Source: Dimorphilus gyrociliatus (lineage: Eukaryota > Annelida > Polychaeta > Dinophilidae). From it: a stretch of 29,206 nucleotides of DNA. The position numbers and the translations under genes are program-made. The notes under the pieces are model-generated. The model was not told where the DNA came from. It was given only the letters and a program-made list of their open reading frames with translations, and did not search any database. Within the stretch, counting starts at the first letter, position 1; the number at the start of each line of letters is the position of its first letter. Below, piece by piece: positions 20,818-29,206 of the stretch. The stretch covers positions 86,841 through 116,046 of the forward strand of contig CAJFCJ010000075.1 of assembly GCA_904063045.1 (NCBI GenBank), written 5' to 3'.

Positions 20818-21119
20818 CATGCAAAACATGATCCTTTTGATTGTACTTTATTATTTATCCTACTGTGCCGGTTCTCCGTCTTTGATAACTCCATCGATAA
20901 GGAAGATACTTGACAGTTTTCATTGAGATTTCCCATACACCTCCGCATGCATATATTTTTACAATGTTATCAAATCTTTGTGTCCTTTAGAGTAATTTTC
21001 GGATATTTTTCTGAGTCTTTCAAGTTTTAAAATTAGTACTTTTCCGTTTTGATCTTCTCTTCTTTGCTTTGTCTCATTCGACTCTTAAATGCCATTCCAC
21101 GTTAACACAGTGGATCTCA
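20818..21119. other. Non-coding spacer
   Basis: I see no gene, repeat or element here. Confidence 0.35.
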
Positions 21120-21560
21120 TCACGTTTCTTTCAAAATATCTTCCCTTTCTTCTGACCACCAATTGTCATTCACGCCTTCGTCAGATGATGTTAAGATACG
21201 TGCCAATGGCCTATCAACTTCAGGGAATAGGTATCTAATCACAAACGAATTACATTGTAGATCTATGCAAGATGAATTATTCGAATCATTATTCATTGTA
21301 TTAATTATGGGTGGATCATAGATTGTTCCTTCATGAAGTATTGATTTAGAACTTGAACAAAACAACTCTATTTATAGTGTATTTGTTCCTTTTGTAACCA
21401 TTACAGGAGAAACATTCACCAATTCCAATAGAGAAATGTTTACTTTGAGAATCAGATTCGCAAGGAGCTTTACATCTTGAATAATTTAAACTTCTTAAAT
21501 AAGCTGGATTTTACATGACAATAAAACTTTCTCTTCCGCAAGAATAATGTGAAAAAGTGT
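21120..21560 (-). pseudogene. Possible Cys-rich ectodomain exons, unrecognised
   Basis: Minus-strand text from about 21557 to 21390 reads HYSCGRESFIVM, stop, NPAYLRSLNYSRCKAPCES, then FSIGIGECFSCN, whose Cys spacing recalls a WSC-like domain. The frame at 21365-21120 continues with CSSSKSILHEGTIYDPPIIN and ends EEREDILKET. A 36-bp GT-AG interval at the join could link them in frame, but that is shorter than other introns here. An in-frame stop after FIVM indicates decay. Identity is uncertain; it could be part of another receptor-like gene on this strand. Confidence 0.3.
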
Positions 21561-21799
21561 ATATATCATACGCAATCATATTATTTAAATTTTGTGGGCA
21601 GTTTTATAAGATGACTTTGGAAAAGAACCCAATGTTAGACAAGTTACTTCAGTTAAAACCAACCCGGCTAGGTGTTTAAAGATAAAATATAGCGCATATG
21701 TTTCGGCTTGCTGCGTCTGAATCACTAATATGAGGTGTTTGATCAAGAAGGTGACATTTGCCAATTTTTTAAGAAAGCCAAGATTCATATTTTGTTGAA

Positions 21800-22489
21800 A
21801 AGCAAATGTTGCCTTGCATTTACCTTAGACATACCTTGATTTTCTTCGATGTCTTTGATTTCCAAATGAATTATTTTACTTTCTTCAATATCACACAACA
21901 TTTATATACAACAAATGCATATTTATTATTCATTCTCCCATGTGACATTAATAGTCTTTTCTTAGCTGTCTAGTTGTAAACTTTCCAGTATTGAACATAA
22001 TATATTTTACTTTCATCGCAAATTAAGTAAATATATCAAATCTGATTTATGTAGTTTGTCTCGAAAACAAAGATCATAAGTAATTTAGAGTTTGGCAAGT
22101 TCATGATAATTCAGAAGTAATTACTATTACCCAGGTAGCCATTTTCTTTCTATACAGCTTTATCTTTAAGAGCAGTTAACTATTTTGACACGAGTGAAAG
22201 AATATTACTTTCCATTTGCTGTAACTTGATCTCTTCACTTTTACTGATTGAAAAAAACAATATTCATAAAAAAATTCTTTGTAAACTTTCTATTGTTAAT
22301 CTAGGACTTGAAGAGGATATGAAAAATTTACTAACTATCCATTATTTTTATATAATTATTGCATTTAGTTCTTACTACTTTTGCAGTGTTTTGTCTTTAA
22401 CAACAATGGTGACAATAAAAATCATTTAATTATGATTCGAAAATATATTACATTTTCTTTTAAAGAATATTTTTTCACATGAACCAAAT
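21800..22489. other. Spacer upstream of the large receptor gene
   Basis: A+T-rich. A frame at 22226-22429 ends in a hydrophobic stretch (YFYIIIAFSSYYFCSVL) but has no other support. It may include the promoter or first exons of the receptor that follows. Confidence 0.3.
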
Positions 22490-25400
22490 TACTATAGAAT
22501 TCTTAATAAAAGTTGTTCAACGACCTATTGCTATGGTAAACTTGCCATGGCTTTTAATATACCTGTCATTATAAACATATCAATTTATGCAAGAAGATAC
22601 TTGAATTCTGTCTGTAATAATATGAACTATGACAAATTGAATGTAAATGCTCATAGTTTTTCAGCTATAGGTGAAAAATGTTCAAAAATGTCTCATTATA
22701 TACATAGAAGCATGATTTTCCTTTTTTTCTAGATTACAATAACAACTACTTAACATTTTATGATGAAAATAGCAATCAGACATATTTTGGTATACATAGT
22801 TACACACTAAAATTTCCAATTTCTGTTCAGTTTACTTTAATAAATGCAACTTGTAATTATATTTCTCTCATTTCTCTATATATCAATTGTTGTTTTATTT
22901 ACTTTATTCAAAAGATTATTACAAAATTTTTGGGGATGAATCTAAATATTCAAACTTTGAATTTGAACTTATTTACGAAAGATTCAATAACACTTCAAAA
23001 GCTTATTGTCTTCTTAAGAGATCAGTTAAACTTTGCGAAAACATTGACAAGTTTCCAAAACCATTCTTACATCCAAGTGACAGAATTGAAATTGATTTCA
23101 ATTGGAAAATATTACCCAAATGTTCAATTGATTTTTGTCACTATCCAAATAGAACTGGAATTAGATGGGTTCAAAATTGGCCGAATGATGATGGTATTTG
23201 GTACACTGAACCAAAAGATACTGAGAAACTTATTCCAACAGAGTTTTCTGAACATTCAAATCAATACATTCCAATTTTTTTTGAATATGCAAATAAAGAA
23301 ATTTTCTATAATAATTTATTAACAGTTTGCAGACATTTTTCGAAATATTTTATAAAACTTTATCGAGGAGAAAAGAGCTTTGAGTATTCAAATTTTTGGT
23401 TCTTAGAACAAAGTGAACATTTACTAAAAATTGTATCTTGTTTAAATGTCGAAAAGAATTTGAGCGGTTGTACTCCATTTAATGCTCAATACAGATATTT
23501 TGATCATTTATTACTTAGAATCCAATGTTTTGATAAACCAGTAAAAATCTTAAAGGACGCTTCTAGTGAATTTACTTTAGTCAAAAACTTTTTAAAAACT
23601 ATTAATTCTGCTCGTTTTTTATATAAAAAGATTTAGAATTTCGATTAATATCTGATAGTGGCAGTGTAGTTGAACAATCTTCAGCTAAACAATTCAAACA
23701 TTTTATTTTTTTATTTGGTAGATTGCAAACTAAATTTAATGGTTTTTGGTATAATATTTCAAATTTTGGTGCAAATGTTTACCAATTGAAAATTATATGT
23801 AAATATTTTAACTTTAAAAGTGGAACTATTTATAAAAAAAACAAAAATAAAGAGCATGATAGTTTTATTTTTTCACTTAATTGTCCAAGAAACATTACAA
23901 GTTTAAATGGATGTCTTATAGAGAATTTTATGAGCGTGTTGCTTGATAGCGTTGGTTCATTAAAAGTAGGGTGTTTTAAACAATTTAAAGAGTGTAATAA
24001 TTCAAAAGGCGCAAGTGAAAATGTTTTGAGTTATTTAAATAGTTGTTATTATTTGTATAAAACGAATAGAGTTTATCATACGATCAAGTTGAAAACTTAT
24101 GCAAAATGAATGGGAAAATGTTAATAGGATTATCTAGTGATGATGAAGCTAGATTTATTGAACATTTTTCCATAACTACATATTTTAAAACAATTAAAAG
24201 GTCAATAAAAAACCTAAGGAGTTTTAAAAGGAAATGGAAAATCCCAGTTGGTTTGTTTAGAAATAACCTAAAAAATAGCTAAAATAAAACAGTAAAAACA
24301 AATTAAAGGCTTTTTGTCAAAGAAGAATAGATTTGGCAAATTACTAAATACAGATAATATTTCCCATGATTTGCCTGGCTTATGGGCATTTGAATTCAAA
24401 TCTAAACCAAAGTAAAATTTATCATTTTCTTTTGTACTATTTACAATTAACGTTTTATGATAGATGTGTTTTGGAAAGTATTAAACCAAAGAACGAATGG
24501 TTTCTGAATGGTTGCGCTTATTTAATGAAATATAAAAGATTCAATTATTACAAACTAATGTCGAGCTCTTGCTATAAAGAGATGTTTAATTACGTAATAT
24601 GCGAAGAGAATACTGGTTAGATTTCTGATTAAATAAAAGAAATTAAAAAAGTAACTAAACGTATAAAAAAAACAGAATTTATAAATTTAAAAGAGATGAA
24701 AAAACAAAATATCGAAGATCTAATAAAGCAAGCTGATCCCGGCACATCTAATTCTAAAGATAAAAGAGTTTTTCATTGTGTGAATTCGAAAGAATTTATA
24801 TCTGTATTATATAAATGCGATGGGAGAATTGATTGTTTTGACGGCTCCGATGAAACAAACTGTTCAATGGCACTATTCAATTGTGATAACGGGAAGAGTA
24901 TTAGTATAAGCTTTCTTTGTAATCATATAACTGATTGCCTTGACAAAACTGATGAGATTAACTGCTGTGAATGTCCTGAAATATATTTGTGTCTATGTAC
25001 ATTTCTGATTGTCTTTTGACTTTATAGACTTTCCACCTTGCCCGAAAGGGTTTGTATTCATAAAATAAACCCATATTGGTTAATATTAAAACAATACTTT
25101 AGATACGAACCTTGTGAAAATAAGGAATGTTTAAGAAAGGAACATTTTTGTAATAATAAGAATGACTGCTTAGACAAAAGTGATGAAAGTAACTGTTTTT
25201 TAAAAGCAGAACTGCATAACAATAAATGTATGTCAAAAACATGCTCTTTTTATCGTTTTTAAACTATTTTTTTATTCAAGATACCGACATTCATTCATGT
25301 AATTTTAAAACTATTAGAAAGGAAGAAGTTTGCGACTTTAAAATTGATTGTTTCGACAAATCAGATGAAGATGTAAATTATTGCAATTGTAAGATATATA

Positions 25401-26383
25401 AAAAACTGTTAAAAGTACATTGATATTGCTATAACTTTAAAATTAGATGAACATAACGGAATGTGGCTTCAATCGAATTGTCATATATTATACAATAATG
25501 TAAATACATCAGTATTGAAAACAAATTATTATAGTTAGCTGAAAAAGAGAATGAAATTGTCTATCATTTAAAATTAACATTATTTTATAGGAGAATTTGA
25601 AAAATATGTATTTGAAAATAGAGACTCAGAAATTAATAGCAAGAATTGTGTCTCAACTGATTCGGTTGTAAATTTTGAACAACCGTTAAAAACACATCCA
25701 CCATGGAATTATTTCAAAGAATGCGAAAGTTATCCTTTCCGCCGCCAAAAAGGTTTTTATATTTGCGCTGTTTATGAATATTGTATAGATTCTATGAAGA
25801 TTTGTGATGGAATTATAGACTACCTTTTGGGAGATGATGAAAATGATTGCGGTATTTTTGCTGTTTTTTGTTTTAACTATTGCTGTAGTGAAACTTTTCC
25901 AGACACTTACAACATCCCATTGTATTTTAAGTGTCATAATTCAAAAATATTCATTAAAATGAACAGAGCATTTTTGGTTTATTATATCCAGAAATTATTT
26001 GTCCAGAAAAAGAAAACATACTTCAATTTGCATATGTATCGTTCAATTCTTGTCCGGAAGCTTGTACGTGTCATTCAATTTTTTATATTAATTGTACAAA
26101 AGATATTAGAATAGTGAACGATCAGCATTTCTACTTTAATGGAATAAATTTATATAATATAAATAAGCCTTAGGAAACTGTTGATTTCTTGACAAGAAAT
26201 GAAACTTTAATACTCTATGGACTTTTAATCTACAATTCAACTTTTACGGATATAAAAATATTACATTTCTATAAAAATCTAAAATTTCTCTATCTATTAA
26301 ATAATCCACAAATCACAAATATTTCAAATTCAACATTCGACCAATTGAATTTTATAATTTATTTAATCATTTTTCTATATTAA
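22490..26383 (+). pseudogene. Large receptor ectodomain: SRCR-like, C-type-lectin-like, LDLa and LRR modules
   Basis: Exons with phase-1 borders follow one another. At 22510-22730 is a Cys-containing piece (SCSTTYCYGKLAMAF, SVCNNMNYDKLN). Exon 22915-23565 ends in an SRCR-like half (LLTVCRHFSKYF, CLNVEKNLSGC, LLLRIQCF). A 65-bp intron precedes a second SRCR-like domain (FRLISDSGS, FNGFWYNISNFGANVYQLKI, NCPRNITSLNGC, LKVGCF). A C-type-lectin-like domain runs 24045-24615 (SCYYLYK, CKMNGKMLIGLSSDDEARF, WFLNGC, FNYVICEE), with a frame break near 24100. Exons 24676-24966, 25028-25049, 25103-25227, 25281-25395 and 25591-25851 hold about five LDLa modules. A sixth and an LRR N-cap (CPEACTCHSIFYINC, about 26054-26098) follow after a frame shift near 25970, then LRRs to 26383. 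No seven-helix part is seen downstream. It parallels the receptor at 12941 but is longer on the N-side. Confidence 0.72.
24676..25227 (+). other. Three well-preserved LDLa modules with phase-1 introns
   Basis: The exon at 24676-24966 has FHCVNSKEF to DGSDETNC and LFNCDNGKS to DKTDEINC. Introns at 24967-25027 (61 bp) and 25050-25102 (53 bp) split the next module, whose parts join as CPKG plus YEPCENKECLRKEHFC to DKSDESNC. The SDE and TDE calcium-binding acidic motifs are intact. A 60-bp intron (24616-24675) precedes this block, linking it in phase to the lectin-like domain. Confidence 0.75.
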
Positions 26384-28470
26384 ATATTTTCTATTCTTTG
26401 TTTACTAGAAATCTTTACGAAAAATAAAATATTGAATAGAAATTTATGCTCTCTATTCAATAATCAACCTTGATTGAACAAAAACATTCCGTCGTTTCTT
26501 AACTAGAGAGGAAAGTTTAATGATTTCCCTTATTGGAATATTTATATTTATATAGGTTGAGATGGTCAAACAAGATTTATAATTCTACGATTTCTTCTAA
26601 GTTTTTCTTTTTTAAGACTTTTTTCCTCAATCGCTTTACTGTCCTGCAGTAGGGTTGTAGGCATTAGAAATAAATAGAATCGAATTAAGAGTAAGCCACT
26701 TAGAAGATATGTAGAATTGATAGAAGATAAATTAGAACCAATTAATAAGAATAATATAACTGTATTCTAAAGTAATACTAGACCTGTTCACCAGGAGGGT
26801 TCATTCAGCACTGAGTGCCTGTTACTACCTACACCCTGGCTTTTATATAATTCCTTATCAGTTGTTTATGCATGAGGTGTCAATCCCCAGTTAAGGATTT
26901 TTTTTTCACAACATACAGGGTCAAGAGTTATCATATTATGAAATGGTGATGTAAAAAACAACAGGTTTGTGTAGGTAAACCCTTAAGGGTCAATTATTAC
27001 GACATGTTATTATAGATAAACATTTGCTGTTGTTGTCAACATATTTGGATATATAACATCTTATTTTTTGGGAGTTGATTCAGGTAGTTTGGTACTATCT
27101 ACCGCAGAGGCAACATCCACTCCAACACTTCTATCAAAAAGTAAGTATCTTTCATACAATATCTATTAACTATAGTTCATAAGGGTACAATCGCAAAACA
27201 AGTTATATTGACTGATTAAGTATATATTAATTATTAATTATGCATTTCTTCTACCTCGAGTACAAATATTTTGCTTAAAAAATCCATTCTATCCTCTTAT
27301 AAATTTTTTCCTTACTTTTCCAAGAATTGCCCCATATCCTTTTATAAAATGGTTATAAATTATTTCCAAGATTCTTATAGAATCAGCTCAAATCATAAAC
27401 TTAAAAATGTAATACTGAATATAATAAGGTTTGTTTGTTATGAAAATAATAATTTTAATAACTTATCATATTTTTCTTAAATTTTACAATTCTCAAATTC
27501 ACACTTGTTGAGACTATTTATACAGTTTAAAAGTCTGTATTTTATTATTTATAATATGAAATAATGATGAATCTGAGTAGCCCATTGCAATATGATCTAA
27601 AATTATACACACTATAATTTACTTTCATTCTTCACATTCACTTGCTTCGACAACACAATGATCTAATGGCTATCTAGCTGTAGTTTGTTCATACCTATTG
27701 ATTATTTTTATGATTAATTGAATGAATATTTATTTTCTAAGTATTCATAGGGATCTTATTAGGATTGTTGATCTTTATGTTATTTTGACGGAAACGATTC
27801 TTTAAGTATAAGTTCTAAAATCATATTTTTCATTGAAGCATCTGCTTATTATCAAAGATGAATGCAAAAACATTATTTGTGTTAAATATTCATACAGATC
27901 AATTCACGTATTAATATTGCCTTCTGATGTTTGTTTAGCTTTTGATATTTCCTTATTGACCAGTTAATTTGCCACTGTTGTAGAACATTTTCTCTGTTTA
28001 TTAAGAGAAATATAGAAGATAAAAATGTCCTTTACAGTTTTTCTTTCATCAGTGAAAATACGGTTTGAAAGAAAATATCTTATTTGGATGTTGAAATTCA
28101 AGAGGAAGGAGTTCATACTTTGCAGTTATTTTTCTGTATCTAAATGGTGTGCCTTCGAAATAAATATTTAGTGTTTGATATATTATCTCAACAAAATTGA
28201 GCCTCTTTTGGAAATAATTCTGCCTGTGGCCATTAGTGATTTCAATTGCATTATATTTTAAATTTTATTTATATACATACCTCATTAGGGCTCTGAAAAT
28301 TATTTTGAAATCATCTTGTTGATATTTTAACTAATAGCAATATCAATTGAGAGACGTTCATTAATAAAATTAAACTTGAGCTCCATAGATCATTTGTCCA
28401 TTCTTTGTATTGCCACCAAGACGAACTCTTCAACGGTGCAAGAGTTTGATCTTGATATTCCCATTAATAC
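26384..28470. other. Long A+T-rich stretch without a recognised gene
   Basis: Nothing coding was recognised; the frame at 27271-27480 is low-complexity and unsupported. A patch at about 26785-27135 is richer in G+C and contains a TTTATATAA box at 26841-26849 and a run GATTCAGGTAGTTTGGTACT near 27077-27096. It could be a solo LTR or other old element, but no matching copy or terminal repeats are visible here. Confidence 0.4.
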
Positions 28471-29206
28471 TTAATTCCCACATAAATTAGTGACTTTGAG
28501 AAAAGGGTATATTTTAAGTAAATTTTTAATCTGTGTAGTTTGACTTTGATTTAAGCTACAAAAACTGAAATTAAGACATTTTAAAGTAGGTGACGACTGG
28601 GCAAGTCCATCACAAATCTCCAATAATCCTCTCTCCATATTTTTATTCCTACTTAAATTAATTCTTTCTACGCTAAAACATTTCTTAAGTAGATTTTCAA
28701 TCAGTATAGATTTATTTTCAGTTAGTGCACAAGAACTGAAATCAATGTATTTTAATGTAGTGAAAGATTGGGAGAGTTCGTAACAAATTTCATAGAGTCC
28801 ATTTTCCATTTCCCTATTTCTACTCAAACCAACCATTTCTATTTGAGAACATTTTTTAAACATGTTGGCAAATTTTTTAGACTGACACTCAGTTATTATA
28901 CAAGAACTGAAACTGACACATTTTAAAGTGGCTTGCGATTGGACGAGTCCATTACAAATTTCAATTAATCTATTTCCCATTTGCGTGTTCCCAATTAACT
29001 AAATACTCTCAATATGAGAATAACATTTCGGCAAACATCCTGGTTTTGTAGATTGAAATTCAGTCAGTTTACAAAAACAAAAGTCAATTTCTTTCAGAGT
29101 GTTTGAAGATTGGACAAGACCATCTTCCATAATCCATTTTCCATTTTATTATTTTTATGTAAAATTATGGATTCTATTTTTGGGCAACTTTTAATAATAT
29201 TTTCAA
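28471..29206 (-). pseudogene. Ribonuclease-inhibitor-type leucine-rich repeat gene, open at the window edge
   Basis: The minus strand encodes a repeat of about 56 residues with consensus IERINLSRNKNMERGL-EICDGLAQSSPTLK-LNFSSC-LTE--S--IENLLKKC. Three repeats are complete in 28980-28471 (169 residues), and a fourth and fifth continue upstream to 29206. Leu/Ile spacing and the Asn/Cys position match the alternating RI-like LRR class, which forms curved interaction surfaces in cytosolic proteins. Upstream of the ATG at 28980 the same frame has a TAG (after YSHIESI) inside a repeat, and about 29120 a frame shift (KMENGLW into EDGLVQSS), so the gene is probably broken. It ends with TAA 28471-28473 after FLKVTNLCGN. 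Its partner domain, if any, lies outside the window. Function is not assignable. Confidence 0.7.

Noticed and set aside
27271-27480. 69-codon plus-strand frame
   Set aside because: Asn/Lys/Tyr/Ile-rich translation typical of random A+T-rich sequence.

Overview
This is eukaryotic (animal) DNA. It is A+T-rich (roughly 70% by eye), its genes are split by very short GT-AG introns (those I could place are 51-65 bp), and it carries metazoan-type genes: rhodopsin-like GPCRs, LDL-receptor class A (LDLa) modules, leucine-rich repeats, SRCR-like and C-type-lectin-like domains. Multicopy LDLa-LRR-7TM receptors of the GRL101 (snail) / type C LGR kind, with BEL/Pao, FLYWCH-MULE and Tc1 transposons and TTAGGG-like interstitial repeats, point to a small-genome invertebrate. 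A lophotrochozoan or rotifer-like animal is plausible; the species cannot be fixed from this window.

Layout. 1-5574: a decayed BEL/Pao LTR retrotransposon (partial 5' LTR, gag, protease, RT, RNase H, integrase, 3' LTR), itself hit by a poly(A)-only insertion flanked by a 16-bp duplication. 6515-7564 (-): an intact single-exon class A GPCR. 8471-9236 (+): LDLa exons of a receptor. 9578-9748: a small repeat with telomere-like TTAGGG blocks. 9936-12695: a nearly intact MULE transposon with terminal inverted repeats built of tandem GGGAAAAAACGTCC units, an 8-bp target duplication and a four-exon zinc-finger transposase carrying one stop codon. 12941-15263 (+): LDLa, LRR and seven-helix part of a GRL101-like receptor, frame-damaged; the MULE may sit in an intron of one former gene spanning 8.5-15.3 kb. 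16038-18222: two broken Tc1-like elements pointing outward around a fragment of a PPxY/dispanin-like gene. 18575-19724 (-): a four-exon gene for a small secreted protein of unknown family. About 20.7 kb: a second telomere-like repeat. 21120-21560 (-): weak Cys-rich exons. 22490-26383 (+): a large damaged receptor ectodomain with SRCR-like, C-type-lectin-like, LDLa and LRR modules in that order. 28471-29206 (-): ribonuclease-inhibitor-type LRR repeats running off the window.

The genes do not form a pathway. The picture is a birth-and-death cluster of surface receptors eroded and cut up by four kinds of mobile element. The best-preserved coding units are the 6.5-kb GPCR, the small secreted protein and the MULE transposase. 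The most unusual observations are the poly(A)-only insertion, the tandem-repeat MULE ends, and the SRCR-CTLD-LDLa-LRR order with phase-1 module boundaries.
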